From contig OZ026525.1 of NCBI GenBank assembly GCA_964019695.1, positions 83,462,279-83,526,278 of the forward strand: a DNA stretch of 64,000 nucleotides, in the 5' to 3' direction. The translations under genes were made by a program, and so were the position numbers. Position 1 is the stretch's first letter. Each line of letters begins with the position of its first letter. Positions 33,252 through 45,845 of this stretch are shown in pieces. The DNA is from Loripinus fragilis (lineage: Eukaryota > Mollusca > Bivalvia > Lucinida > Lucinidae). The notes beneath the pieces are model-generated. The model made no database searches. It saw only the letters and a list, made by a program, of their open reading frames with translations, and was not told the DNA's origin.

Positions 33252-34020
33252 AAAAGTGGAAGGAAAATCAGGAATTGATACAATCAAGTACCACACATGA
33301 CCCAGGCAAACGTATGGGAAAGTGATAAAAATAACAAGAAAATATCAAATACAGGAGAGCCAAGAGATCAGCCCTTTCCCAGTAGGTGACCACAAGGCTG
33401 CAAGACACAGACAAGACAATATGGCAAAGACAGATACAAAATAAAAATGACCCACAAAAGATCCACCAAAGAAGTACCGCATTGGAACGACCAGTAAGAA
33501 AATTACTGCAGGTCTTAATCTAGTTTCACGGTAAAAACCTCACCCTTAATTCTGATGCATAGACCACTTTCATGCTCCAGTTGGACTAGACAAGGAGAAA
33601 ACCTTCAATTGCCCTAAATAAGACATCATTTGCACTTATGTTCCATTTGATGTTCACTATTAGTGCACTTAAAGTCTATATGTAATGAGCATTAGGTGAA
33701 CTAGGGCGTTATGTTTGGTCTTACATAACTGTATCGCTTGGGTGTTTCAGTGGAAGTAAAGAGGAAAGCAAACATCAGGAATCGATACAATCAAGTACCA
33801 CACCTGAATCCGGGACAGCATATGGGAAAGTGACAAAAACAAAAGAAAACACAACGCACGAGAAAGCCAAGAGATCAACTCGTTTTCCAGCAGGTGAACA
33901 CAAGGCTGTAGGGTACAGACAGGACAGCATAACAAAGACAAACATTAAAAATAAGTAACAAAAAGGATCCACAAAGAAAGTATCGCCATGGAACGACCAG
34001 TAAAAATACTGGAGGGCTAA
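33252..34020 (+). repeat. Two R1 head copies in tandem order
   Basis: 33252-33545 and 33760-34020 each start with the R1 head (CAGGAATTGATACAATC; CAGGAATCGATACAATC). Each continues to the AGGTGAMCACAAGGCTG and ACCAGTAA.AAT.TACTG..GG segments, then stops before the R1 body. With 32398-33150 there are three R1 copies in the same orientation within 1.6 kb. The antisense frames here (33747-34038) read CLYPTALCSPAGK-type hydrophobic peptides, as in other R1 copies. Confidence 0.8.
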
Positions 34021-34119
34021 AACATGTTCAATACACACTTCTCTCCGTCTCCTTCACTGACATGATAAAAGCTTGGCTTTACAACTACCTTGATGGCGAG
34101 GGATCTACCGCGCCTGTTA

Positions 34120-34420
34120 TATTTGGTATCATTCCTGAATAGTACCTGATAAACTTGTACTGTTTTAGGTTGGTTTACTGTCGTCTCAATGTCACCTGTA
34201 TTGCCCCGTTTATAGATGCAACACAACCTCTGACCAATGACCTTTGGGTCTTTCTATTTCAAACGATTAAATCAGAATGCGTAAAATGAGCCAGTCCGGC
34301 TGGAACATATGTATATGTCATAGCTTTTATAGTAAATGTAAATAGATGCCTGAAACCCTTTTTTCTAGAACAACATATCGATAATGTAAATAGAGTCACG
34401 CTTCAAAGCTTTTGGTTAAT
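34120..34420 (+). repeat. F-family repeat, 3' part
   Basis: ATGCAACACAACCTCTGACC, TTTCAAACGATTAAATCAG, GCCTGAAACCC and TAGAGTCACGCTTCAAAG follow the 3' half of F copy 1 (11760-11965). The tRNA-like head is absent. Confidence 0.7.
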
Positions 34421-37400
34421 CTGTACCTGTTAACTTAACAGAACATGGAACCAAAACTCACCTTTGACAAAACACGTTTACTTATTGGGTTTATAAGGGC
34501 CGTTGTGCGCATAACACTGTTTATGCTCTGTTAAGAAAGGTAAAGCGTCTCAACAATGGAAAACCAATGTCAAAATTCTAAATTGCTCATTTATCTAAAA
34601 AAACACACACACAAAACATGCGATATACATATAGCTCGACCAAGCTCTTGTAGCTATTTTTACATATGCTTGTTTGTAAACATTGAAACCAAACTATTTG
34701 GGTGGCATAGTCAAAAGTCGGGTCTAGTTTTTGTATTCTATGTTGTCAGCATAGACAACTCAGTAAGTAGAGCCGCCGCCAGCAGAAAATCCATTTTTCC
34801 ATCATATGCAGGTTCGAATCCAACCAATGCTTTCATTTCTTTTTTGTCATTTCCTGGGACGTAGTTATTCAATTCATAATTATAATTACAAAATCAAAGG
34901 TAGTATTAACAGACAACGAAATTCTAAAATAAGTATAGATAGAGCCACATTTACTTCTTGTATTCTGTCATCATTCAGTTTTGTAATTTAATGTATCAAG
35001 CGTCAGCCATATCGATAAGGCAAATTAGGGGGAGGTGGCAGTTTTAACTTTACTGCGTATTAAAGATGCTCCAAACTCCTCAATTAACTATGTTCTAAAA
35101 CCGAAACTTAAATGTCATTTGAAAATGTTAGACAATTCAATGGCATTGCTGCTAATCATGTTCACTTCTCCGAATACAAAGTCAAAACCATTCTTTTATA
35201 GCCGTCTATCAATTATAACCTTTTACAAACCGCCTCTTATAACATGTTATACAATATGTTTTAGTTTTCTTGTTATTGTATAATATTGTCATACGTATTC
35301 TTTTAATGTTTGAACAACAGTTTTAACATTCATGCAAAGTTAAATGGGACATACGGGATGAAGATGCATACGAGATCATGCCATGGAAAATCGTCATCTC
35401 AATAGAACATGACTGATGGCTGTCATAAAAGCGGTATACAGCAAACGAAATTATTTGTAATTGATTATGAATTATCTTCAGACAATTGTATCAAACATAA
35501 ATAAGTACGGTGCAGGGGTTTGAACTTGCAACCGCCCTGAATTAATGAGTGAGTTAAAATGATTTTGTTATTGATAAATAATAGTGTTTATACAGAATAC
35601 GTCACTTTGTGTGCAGTTTACCAAAACCAGCGTGGAAGGTCCGGGATATAGGGAGGGAACAAATGTTACCCAAACGCGATTTCGCGATAGTTCTGCTGAT
35701 GCCCACCAGTGAATGTTTGACCCAATACTTTGTCTCTCTTAACAAACATAGTAAAAGAAACTGGAATTCTGCCTCATTGTCTAGTAAAGTGTTGGACAGG
35801 GGTTAACATTATCACATATGGAAATATAACAGGTGTTCCTTAAATTATTTTAGCAGTGTATTATCTGCTAAGAAACCATAATGTGTTCGTAGGAAACTTA
35901 CGGATCTGCTGTGCTGACACCATATATATTATTTCCAAACAATGAGAAGGAGTCAATTCTCTTTTCAATCAGCATACTTTGGTAATCATTTCTTACTAAT
36001 AGTGAGCTTCTTCTGATTGTTCCTGAATACATCCAGTAAAAATATCCGTCTGGAAAGAAAAACAAAGCGTTCATACATGCATAGGTTACTACAGTCAGGT
36101 GCCACATTAAAGTTCATAAAGTGAATTTCAAAATATAAATAATACCTATCTTGAGCATTTATAATACTATAAATCTGAAAGAAAAGACTAACAACATTAA
36201 GAAAGATTATGTTTGGATACATAATTATCATTTCTATCATTACAAACATTCAGAAAATTTTACTTCACACTGGTGATTGCTGCCTAGCAACAAGACAAAA
36301 CGACCAACTTTGCCTTATATAGTACAAAAAAAAATTGCCATGATTGCATTAAGATTTACTGGAGTTTACGCTATAATATGTAGGACTTTTTGATGTCTTC
36401 GTGTGTGGTTTTATTTCATTTTTTATCAATAATTAAGTAAAAAATCTACATTGCTTTTTAAAACTGTTCAAGAAAAGGATGAACATTCCAGTGATTTTCA
36501 AAAATACTGCATCTTAATTTCCATAACAATAATATTTGGATGCATAATTCTAACTTTTAAAATAAATTATATTTTACTGACAGATTATGTAAGTTTAAAA
36601 ATCGTAAGTATAATTCGAAAAATATATGACTTTTTATCAGATGTAAAAAAGTTAGTTTTTATATTTATCTTTCACACCCTATTCTGTGAAGTCTGAAATG
36701 TGAAAGATTCTATTTTCCATTTTGCTTTTTACATTGTCTACCAATAAAAGAATGACTGGCAAACGACTTTTTAATTGCCAATAAATACAGAAATATTAAT
36801 TATTTCACGGTGTAGGGGCGGAAGTGTGCGGAGTTTGTGCTAGAATATTGCTTGGGAGTATGTGCAGCGATGATTCATCACTTGGTTTAAATATCGTGTT
36901 TACACGGAGAGCAAATCTATTTTCTTTTCACCATTTGTGATAATATTCAGGAATCCTGGTGTTTCCACCATTAATTTGTGTTTCAAAGAGCACATACGAC
37001 GCCTATTTTTGTGATGTTTCGTTTTTGTAGTGGGATGGGAAGGTCCTGATAATTTTGATATGCAAACGCGTAAACAGCATGAACCAAAACAATTGGTGTT
37101 TGTTATGCCATTAATGCACATACATGTCTTATTAATCCTGGAACACGCTAACCGTTTTCTATTACTTGCTTCCATAACAAATTCTTCTTTCTTTTAACCC
37201 ATACAGAACACAAAAGCGACTAATATTGAGTGTTGTTTATATATGTATTTAGTATGGCTAGTAGTCGGGGAACCAAGGTAGAAAAACTGCTAACCCTTAA
37301 ATCGGAAAAGTATACAGCTGGATTTTGTATGGATGCAACGGCAATTCTATTTTGTATCTGAAACCAATGTATAGCAGACTCGATCGACTTGCATTACGCC

Positions 37401-37554
37401 AGAGCTGTCCATTTTCTACAAGAACATGTGAAAATATTATTTTTCAAAATATCATATATTTTTATAAAAAAAAATCAGGGCTGAAAATATTGAGATTATA
37501 TAATAAAACGAGATATGTTTAGACACCTGCTCCCCAAATAAACGCTTGTCCGTA
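34421..37554. other. Unannotated AT-rich stretch
   Basis: No gene could be supported over 3.1 kb. 34752-34826 has a weak tRNA-like pair, CAACTCAGTAAGTAGAGC and GCAGGTTCGAATCC, about 55 bases apart, possibly a SINE head. Frames of 60-91 codons (34556, 35035, 35609, 36451 on plus; 35898, 35986, 36900 on minus) lack known motifs. Confidence 0.45.
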
Positions 37555-39800
37555 AAGGGCTGTAAGTTGATATCTCTAGTAGTATTAATGTTATGCTATG
37601 GACAAAATCTAAATATAACAAAGGGCAATAACTCCTAAATTATGCAAAAGAGCAAATGACCTATGGTTCTTGTAAACTTCACCTCTCCTTATCGAGGTTT
37701 ATCTACCAATGAAGTTTCAAGTTGATACCTCTTATAGCTTTTGTGTAATGCTCCAGACAAAATTTAAGTATGAAAAATAACAAAGGACAATAACTAAATT
37801 ATGCAAAGGAGAGTTATGACGTAAAACTTTAATCCGTTGATTAGTGTCTGATGCTAATCGTTGACTTGGCTCACCGTAGCTTAACTTGAGGTTTTCTTTA
37901 GCTCTGACTATCCGTGAGTCATGAGCCCTCTTCTTTGTATCATCATAGTGTGTTTTAATTTTATTGTTTCTCTTTGATGATACATTGCATTAGTTAGGAA
38001 GCCTCCATGCGAGCTATTGTTTTAACAACAACATATTCTAGGATGAAGATTTGGCGCCAGTAAAATGCATTTAAGCCACCTGGTGGCTTAGGCTGCTCTC
38101 CGTTCTAAGGCGATGGTTCTGTTGTTGTTGATCAATTGTTTAATGTACTTCCCATTGTTTATGGGAGTTCTGTGTGTGTCTTTGTTTTGATATACATTAC
38201 TTTATGTCCATTCTAGTTTAGCAATCATCTTGAAAAGGAAAAGAAAGCTGGCTGCCTTGCTATTATTGTCTTACAGATGTATTGTTACTATAAATGGTCT
38301 GTGGCTCTTCCTCACGGTGCCGTAGGTTGGTCTGCAATGTGTGATTGTGGTATTTCTTGATCTTACTCACTTACTTTTTTATGGTTCTTTTACACTGCTC
38401 TTCTTTGCATTGATTTCTATCTACCAATGAAACGTGGTGTTGAAACCGCTTATAGTTTATGTATAATGATCAGGACAAATTATCAATACGAAAAAAAAAC
38501 AAAGGGCAATAATTCCTAAATTATGCAAAATAAAGTAATAGTTATTGTACACTACACTTTTTGACATCAAGATCTATCTACCAATGACGTTTCAAGTTGA
38601 TATCTCTTTCGATTTCTGTTTATGCTCCAGACAAAATACACGTCTAAAAATTATCAAAGGACTTTAACTTCTAAGTTATGCAACCAGCGAGTTATGGTTC
38701 TTGTACACTGCGCTTTTCGACATTAAGATCTATCACAATGAATTTGCTATCCCTATAGTTGATTTGTTATGCTCGAGACAAAATACAAATATGAAAAGAA
38801 CAATAACTCCTAAATTATTCTCAAGACCGGTGTCGTTCGTGTACACTGCAGTTCTTTGCAATAAGATTTATTTATCAATAAAACCTGCTGTTGATACCGC
38901 TTATAGGTTAGACAAAATATAAATATGAATAAAGGTAATAACTCCTAAATTATGCAATAGAGTTATGGTTCTTGTACATTGCACTTTTCTAAATCGAGAT
39001 CTATTTGTTATGCTTCAAGCAAGATACAAGTATGAAAATTAACAAAGGGCAATATCTTCTAAATTATGCTGAAGAGAGTTATGGTTCTTGTACACTTTTC
39101 GACATTGAGATCTATCTGCAAATTAAGTTTCAAGTTGATATCTCTGATAGTTTTTGTGTTATGCTCCGACCAAAATTCTATGATAATTAACAAAGGGCAA
39201 TAACTCCTAAATTATGCAAAAGAGGGTCTTGGTACAATGCAAAGAACTGCAGTGTATACACTGCAGTTCTTTGCATCGAGATCTATCTACCAATGAAACG
39301 TGGTGTTGAAACCGCTTATAGTTTGTGTGTTATGATCAGGACAAAATGTAAATATGAAAAATAACAAAATGGCATAATTTCTGCATTTTGCAAAAGAGAG
39401 TTATGGTTCTTAAACACTGCACGTCTCCTTATCGAGATATATCTAACAATGAAGTTGCAAGTTGATATCTTTTATAGTCTTGTGTTATGTTCCGAATAAA
39501 ATACAAGCATGAAAAATAAAACGGACCATAACTCCCAAATTATGCAACAGAGCTTTATGGTTTTTGTACACTGCACTTTTCGACATAGAGATCTTTCTAC
39601 CAATGAAGTTTAAAGTTTATATTTCTTATAGTTTTTGTGTTATGCTCCGATAAAATGCAAGTATGAAAATTAACTTAGTGTAATAACTCTTATATTATGC
39701 AAAAGAGAGTTATGTTTCTTGTACACTGCACTTTTCGACATTGAGATCTATCTATCAATGAAGCTTCAAGTTGATATCTCGTATAGTTTTTGTGGTATGC
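37555..39800. repeat. ~155-bp tandem array, interrupted
   Basis: The unit landmarks are CAAAGGGCAATAACTCCTAA + ATTATGCAAAAGAG, GTTATGGTTCTTGTACACTG + CACTTTTCGACATTGAGATC, ATCTACCAATGAAGTTTCAA, GTTGATATCTC and TTATGCTCCAGACAAAAT. Unit starts fall near 37634, 37791, 38514, 38669, 38804, 38944, 39055, 39206, 39379, 39534 and 39690, giving spacings mostly of 137-173 bp. H-family copy 2 (37865-38385) interrupts it. Confidence 0.85.
37865..38385 (+). repeat. H-family repeat, copy 2
   Basis: An insertion in the ~155-bp array that matches H copy 1 (25610-26145) in order: TTTAGCTCTGAC, GATGATACATTGCAT, GGAAGCCTCCATG, CATTTAAGCCACCTGGTGGC, TCTAAGGCGATGG, TGTTGTTGTTGATCAATTG, TTCTAGTTTAGCAATCATCT, CTCTTCCTCACGGTGCCG, TGTGATTGTGGTATTTC. 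Confidence 0.82.
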
Positions 39801-39801
39801 C

Positions 39802-39991
39802 AAGGCGTTGACTCTGTTGTTGTTGATCTATTGCTTAATGTACTTCCATTTTAATGTACTTCCATTTCAAGATTATTGCTAAACTAGAATGGACACAAAG
39901 TAATGCATAACAAAACAAAAAAACACATAACTCCAATAAACAATGGGAAGTACATTAAACTATAGATCAACAACAACAAGACCACCGCCTT
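39802..39991. repeat. Palindrome built from H sequence
   Basis: The left arm AAGGCGTTGACTCTGTTGTT + GTTGATCTATTGCTTAATGT (39802-39851) is matched inverted by 39942-39991 (ACATTAAACTATAGATCAAC + AACAACAAG...CCGCCTT). Both arms are pieces of H. TTAATGTACTTCCATT is duplicated in tandem at the left arm's inner edge. It lies at the end of the ~155-bp array. Confidence 0.75.
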
Positions 39992-40884
39992 AGAACGGAC
40001 AGCTGCCTAGTCGGACAAAATTGTGACTGATGCATGGAAGCACAGTAGGAGGTACAAACAGATGGGATGGATGGATGGACAAAGCGGCGGCTATATGCTC
40101 TCTAGTTGGGTAGCTTAATAGAATTTTCCAGGGAAGACTATATTATATAACTATTTACTATTGCTATCACACATTACCCCCGCCCCCCCCCCACCCCAAA
40201 CAAAACAGGGTCTCCTTTAGTTAACATATCAAATTATTCCTAATCCTGCCATACCAATATCATTTTCTAACTGGAATCAAATATCTAGCAGTATAATTAA
40301 TAACTAATTAATGCACATGTAAATGCTTTTTAAACGTTATTTTGTTTTTAAATACGTTATATTTAGTAATATAATAACAGCACCATATGCGTTAAACTGC
40401 TAGTGGCATTTATGTTTGTTAACTTATTTTTTACATGAAATGACATATGCAAGTCATCTTTTATTCATTGTCTATAGCACGGGATATTGACAAATTAGTA
40501 GCTTAGTAAGATCTATTATTCATTGTTCAAGCCAACAAAAACATATATAAATTATCAGTTATTGATTACAACATATATATTGATAACAGTCAATGATAAA
40601 AGCTTACTTACAATATCTAAAATTGCAAGTCATTTCAAGTGTAGGACGAAATCAAGAAAAGATAAATTAAACCAGGAGTTTATCCTTGTCTTTTGAAACA
40701 ACTTCTTTCTTTTTTTTTTTTTGGAAATTATAACCTCATGCCTGTCCCTATTGTTATTATCTCGTTATATCTAAAGCATGTCCAGTTTGGTGAAGACAAT
40801 ATGCCATGTATGTTGGTAACATGCAAAACGAGGACATTTATGGAGATATTGCAATTTTCATCTGTTATGTCAGGTTCTACAATT
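39992..40884. other. Unannotated AT-rich stretch
   Basis: GATGGGATGGATGGATGGAC (40061-40080) is an array-end-like motif and a C-rich run lies at 40179-40196. No gene was recognised. Confidence 0.4.
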
Positions 40885-41375
40885 TTATGAAAAAGTAAGT
40901 CAGTATAATCAGAAAATACCACAATCACACACTGCAGACCAACCCTTGGCACCGTGAGGAAGAGCCACAGAACACTAACGGTCACAATACATCAGGAAGA
41001 CAATTACAGCAAAGCAAGCAGTTCTCTTTTTCTCGTCAATATGATTGCAAGACAAGAAAGGACACTAAGTAACGATTAACAAAACAAAGCCAAAGACAGA
41101 ACCCCCACAAACAATCCGAGGTACATAAAACAATCAATCAACAGCAACAAAACCACTGCCTAAGTGCAGACAGCTGCCTAAGCCACTCGTGGCTTAAATG
41201 CATTTACTGTTGCCAAATCTATGTCCTAGATTCCGTTCGTGTTAAAACACAAACAATTGTTTATTTCGTATGAGGGCTTCCTAACAAATGCAATGCATCA
41301 TCACAGAGAAACAATCTAATCAAATTAACACACTATGATGAAGCAAAGAAAGGGGCTCATGACTTACTGATAGTC
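40885..41375 (-). repeat. H-family repeat, copy 3 (inverted)
   Basis: The reverse complement of H copy 2 in order: AAATACCACAATCACACACT, GGCACCGTGAGGAAGAG, AATGATTGC-like start, CAACAGCAACAAAACCACTG, GCCACTCGTGGCTTAAATGC, GGGCTTCCTAACAAATGCAA, ATGATGAAGCAAAGAAAGG. It forms a 2.5-kb-spaced inverted pair with copy 2. Confidence 0.8.
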
Positions 41376-41429
41376 ACCCACAGAAGCATTGGAACAGAAC
41401 AGCGTTTGCTTCAAATGTTCTTATCATTT

Positions 41430-41640
41430 TTTTTTGCGTTCTGCATCAATATTTTGAGGTAGAAAGACCCAAATGTCATTACTTAGAGGTCGTGGTACAT
41501 ATATACTTCATGAAGGTACAAAATAAATACAAAACCAGCATCACGCGTGTGCTTTTATGCGTATGACCTTTTTTTGTGGGGGGGGGGGTCGTGAGTTAAG
41601 CGCAAACGTAGGCTTCATGCCATTTCAATTAATTATTTTG
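41430..41640 (-). repeat. F-family repeat, 3' part (inverted)
   Basis: TTGCGTTCTGCATCAATATT, TCATTACTTAGAGGTCGTGG + TACATATA and TGTGCTTTTATGCGTATGAC follow F copy 2 (plus-strand order). A G run interrupts at 41578-41589, much as a homopolymer interrupts F copy 1. Confidence 0.65.
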
Positions 41641-42170
41641 GGTCATTTTATTAGAATACAATGTTCAAAAAATGGCCTATTGATGAATCATTTTCCTGAA
41701 CATGAAAGACGCTGTTAAAAAGGTATCCTGTGGGCTAGGTGTCAAATGTGTTGGTTTAATCCTTCCCTCATTTCCAAGCTCGATATGTACAGGCCCTGCT
41801 AGCCCTAGCGAAACTGTGTATTGACACGCACTCGTCTGAACCGTAGTTGTTACAATGTACCAAGGTGATACATCTAGGTCCCAGGGTGGTCTTGTTAACG
41901 AGTCACATAAATTGTTTTGGTTTCTGGTTGACCAAGGGTTAGGAAAATGATTTCAACTCCAGGTGATATAGATCTATGGTGTACGTACACATTGCAGCAT
42001 GTATTTTACGTGGAACGTTTAAGCTTGATGAGGAACTGTGGGGAGCTCGTTAGTCATTATTAATTATCATACTGTAAAAGCTACAAATTATACATGTATT
42101 GATTTGGAGTAGTTATAATAGCAAGGGTAACAACTGTACAGCTGGCATGGTTTCCCCCAACTTTGAAACA
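41641..42170. other. Unannotated stretch
   Basis: No gene or repeat boundary recognised. Confidence 0.4.
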
Positions 42171-42702
42171 GTTGAAGGGGCATGTTGCTTTGGGCTTGTC
42201 TGCCCGTGCGTCCGTGCGTCCGTCCGTCTGTTACAAGTTTAAGATAGGGTTTTGAAACTTCATAGATGGACTCAGTATCAGAAAATAACTGACCCGTATT
42301 TTTTTAATCTTGTATTACCTCCCTTTTAAAGGGTCTTAATGATTATTTTGTAATCAAGATATTTCAAATACTATAACAGCTAAGAGCTTCAAACTCGGTC
42401 AGCTTATAGAGGATCATAAGTAGATTACCTGGTAAAAATATAAAAAAAAAAATCATTTTTTTTTTAGTTATTGCCCTTTGCAAATTTGGACATAGAAAAC
42501 TTGATATCCCAAAAACTGTTACAGCTAGGAGCTTCAAACTTGGTCAGCTGATAGTATATATAATGAGTAAACTATTTGGTGAAAATTAAAAACAAGTCAT
42601 TTTTTTAGTTATTGCCCTTTGCAAATTTTGATATAGAAAACTTGATATCTCAAAAACCGTTACAGCTAGGAGCTCCAAAGTTTGACAGCTGATAGATGGT
42701 AA
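42171..42702. repeat. ~145-bp tandem array, left part
   Basis: After CCGTGCGTCCGTGCGTCCGT (42205-42224) come units with the landmarks ACAGCTAGGAGCTTCAAACT + TGGTCAGCTGATAG (42378, 42522 and 42663), AGTAGATTACCTGGTGAAAA and AGTTATTGCCCTTTGCAAAT. The third unit stops at GATAGATGGTAA (42702), where element E begins. The array resumes at TAATGAGTAGATTACCTGG (51364). Confidence 0.88.
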
Positions 42703-43499
42703 AGGCCCTGTCACACTATAACGTTTTGGCCAACGTATGCCAACTTATGAAAAATATATGCAGTACGCTGGCATACGCTGAAATCGAATTAAAAATCAGA
42801 GAAAGCCTCTCTCTGAACTTATACAAAGCGTATGCTAAACGAACATGGAACGTTTGTCTAACGTATGAGTAACTTATTCTTAACTTATTCCTGGCGCAAC
42901 ATAACTTATATTTGTACCAGTGTGTACGAGCGTATGCCCAGCGCATCACTAGCGCTCTTGACTTATGAGAAACTTATGCATAACGATCGAAAACTTATGC
43001 TGAATTGTGCATATAACGTTCTTTAACGTATGCATAACTTACATGTATCGTACATCCAACGTATTTCTTATCTTCATAAATGATCTGCCTCTCTGCTTTG
43101 ACCCCTATACGCAGACGATGCAACTGTCCACTATACAGGTAAAATGTAAGCGATATCGAACACAATCTGCTGTGCGATTTTAAAAATGCTATAGATTGGA
43201 GTAAGCCTAACAAAATGAATATTCACTATGGTAAAACCACGTGTATGTTAGTTGGTACTAGACAACGATTAAAGCTGCATACTCTGGAACTTTCATTAAA
43301 ACAGATTAACAAAATTCTAGGACAAATCGATGGATATTTATTTTTCTGGCCGTTTTGCAGCGAAAAAAAAATTATGTGAAAAACCCAGACGTCCGTAAAG
43401 GCTATGGAAAAAAGCTGATGTCTGCTAATTGCAACATTCAGCGGTGCCTATCAATCTTCGTATTTTTTCGGAGAAGAGATCAGCTGATAAATCTATTTC

Positions 43500-43724
43500 C
43501 AAATAAGATGCTTACATGAGGACGTCAAACTTTGTTAACTTTCGCAATTTCATTAGTCCGGCACACAGACGCAGAAGTTTGTGAGGAAACCACAATGATC
43601 TTACTGATTTATCGTCACTCTCTGAAAAAAAAGCGCAAATTACACAGTTTATCTGACTCAGAGCTGAAACAATTCGCCAGAAAAAATCATTCAGTTGCGA
43701 CAGTGACGTCACTGGCCATAGCAA
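43500..43724 (-). other. Possible terminal exon in element C
   Basis: On the minus strand a pyrimidine run ending TTTTTTTTCAG (about 43627-43637) could be a splice acceptor. It precedes a short open stretch, SDDKSVRSLWFPHKLL..., ending at a stop near 43512, about 240 bp inside the left end of C. It has the same strand as the exon at 48994-49206. No homology was recognised, so this is only a candidate. Confidence 0.2.
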
Positions 43725-43944
43725 TAGGCAAAGAGGTACTCAACGGGGAGAATTTTACAGCCTCGATAAAATATTCTCGACCCTTTGTTTGTGTTGGTGC
43801 ATACATGTAGCGTACGAGTCAACATTTTTTTCAGTCATGTCACATTTTCCTATCTACATGGGTTGAACCAGTAGGGCTCTAAATATCAAAATGGATAGCG
43901 ATATGCCTATAGGCTCCCGGGACCCGTACCCTTCCACACACGGT

Positions 43945-44152
43945 CGGGAGCGCAGTGGCTCAGTGGTAGAGCGCTTGACTTCACTTGAGACTGAAGGGCC
44001 TAGGGTTCGAGCCTCATCGTTGTCATTGTGTTGTGTCTTTGAGCAAGGCACATTTATCCTAGCTTAGTGCTTGTTCAACACAGGAAGAACCGTCCCGACG
44101 TAACTAAAATATCGTTGACTGGTACGTAAAGAATAAAAAACAAACAAACAAA
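43945..44152 (+). mobile_element. tRNA-derived SINE, copy 3
   Basis: The A box GTGGCTCAGTGGTAGAGCGC and B box GGGTTCGAGCC are followed by GTGTCTTTGAGCAAGGCACA and CCTAGCTTAGTGCTTGTTCA and an A-rich CAAACAAACAAA end. A possible target duplication is TCCACACAC (43933-43941) / TCCAGACAC (44153-44161). It lies inside element C and is therefore younger than C's insertion or was carried with it. Confidence 0.88.
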
Positions 44153-44941
44153 TCCAGACACTCGGGGCAAGGACGGATCCTGATGGAGCAGGGATTCCGG
44201 GCCCCACTGGAAAATCACATGTGGTAAAGGGTTCCATAGGAATTGGCACAAGGACATCCGGCCCCTGAAAAATGGATCTCCCATGGAGAATTTTTGTGTA
44301 CCTGGACCCCCACCCCTGTTAAAATGCTGAGCGCTAAAATGATGTTGCCCTCTCCCACCCCCTTTGCTGAAAATGAATAACATGTAATAGTTTATTTTGC
44401 CATAAGGCTTCTTGAGACAAGATGTTTTTTTTTTCTTCTTTTTTTCATACTTGTACCGAAGGCTCAGACGAGTCGGTGCGCGCGAAGTCTCGAACTATAA
44501 ATAAGTTCATAGCAGGGACGTCAATAGGCCTAGGGTCTAGGTTCCTATCCCACTAGATAGCTGCGCAAGCATGTATAAAGGATGCCTTTTCGAATATGCG
44601 ACAAATGCGAAACAGCGTCCGTGCTTTTCGACATTGACAAACCTATTTGTAAGCTAAGTGTGTTCGTGAACATGCTGTGCACCAGGGACGTATATGCAAT
44701 TTAGAATCCGTGTGAGCATCCAAATTTAGACGTTTTCGCTGAAGAATCACGGGACGACTTCGTTTGTTTCCTCAAAAAATCATTGGAAGAGTTATTTTGC
44801 GAGACTTATCACGCGTGTTTATGCAAGCAACAAAGACTCAGACTAATCTGCGCGTCTTTGCTGGTCACACACATAGAAAATTTTAGATGTAACAACAATA
44901 GTTCAGTCATGTCGGGATTGTTCCAAGACGGGCCCAGAGAG

Positions 44942-44975
44942 AGGAGATATCTATCTATCTATCTATCTATCTACG
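44942..44975. repeat. ATCT microsatellite
   Basis: About seven TATC/ATCT units. The open frame across it (44783-45112) has no recognised domain. Confidence 0.85.
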
Positions 44976-45179
44976 AGCCTCCCATCAACTCAAAGAGTTT
45001 GCAAAATGTCAGCCTATATGAGAAGATGGTATGTCTGTGGGATAGAAAAAGAAACGGTAGTACCATAACTGGGAAATATAGCTGTCGGAAAATGTTTGAA
45101 GATGACCTTTGATGTTATCACGACATTTTCGTGCACATAATTTAAATGTCTCGGAGATGCGATTACTATTTCTTTGCGA

Positions 45180-45432
45180 TGCGCGGATCCAGGAATCTTT
45201 GTCAGAGGGGATGAGGGGTGGGGGGGAGGCCCGACTGCCGAAAAACAACCGCAACAACGTTTTTTTAAACCCTCAACTGATTTTACAGTTATACATGGGG
45301 GGTCCAACATTTTTCAGGGGGGGTCCAACATTTCCAGGGGGGGGTCCAGATGCTTATTTCCATAAAAACGCATATAACTTGTGATTTTCTAGAGGGGGTC
45401 CTGACCCCTTGTCCTCCCTCTGGATCCGCGCG
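45180..45432. mobile_element. MITE with CGCGGATCCAG ends
   Basis: TGCGCGGATCCAG (45180-45192) is mirrored by CTGGATCCGCGC (45420-45431). The 253-bp interior has three GGGGGTCCAACATTT-type clauses (45297-45345) and CAGAGGGGATGAGG / CCTGACCCCTTGTCC near the two ends. No clear target duplication was seen. It lies inside element C. Confidence 0.7.
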
Positions 45433-45439
45433 CGTTTGA

Positions 45440-45845
45440 GCAGTCATTGCCACTAGAAGTCAGCAAAAGTATTCCCGAGTCCCTGTCATTGCGGCCACTA
45501 GATGTCCGTAAAAGTATCCAGAGTCCCAGACATTGTAATTCGAGTTTAGTTAAAGTATCCAGAGTCCCAGTCATAGCCACCAGAGGTCAGTAGAAGTATC
45601 CAGAGTTCCAGTCATTGCCACAAGAGTTCAGTATGAGTATCAAGAGACCTTGTCATTGCCAATAGATGTCAGTAAGAGTATCCAGAGTCCCTATCGTTGT
45701 CACTAGATGTCAGTACTATTATCCAGAGTCCCCTTCATTACCACTAGGGGTCAATATTAGTATCTGTATTCCTAGTCACTGCTACAAGAGGTCAGTACTA
45801 GTATGATTAGTATCTGTCGTTACTCCTAGAGGGCAGTACTAGCAG
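45440..45845. repeat. ~43-bp minisatellite
   Basis: Nine or so diverged units of the form GTCATTGCCACTAGAGGTCA + GTAAAAGTATCCAGAGTCCC, period about 42-46 bp, starting just after the MITE at 45180-45432. The divergence suggests an old array. Confidence 0.82.
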
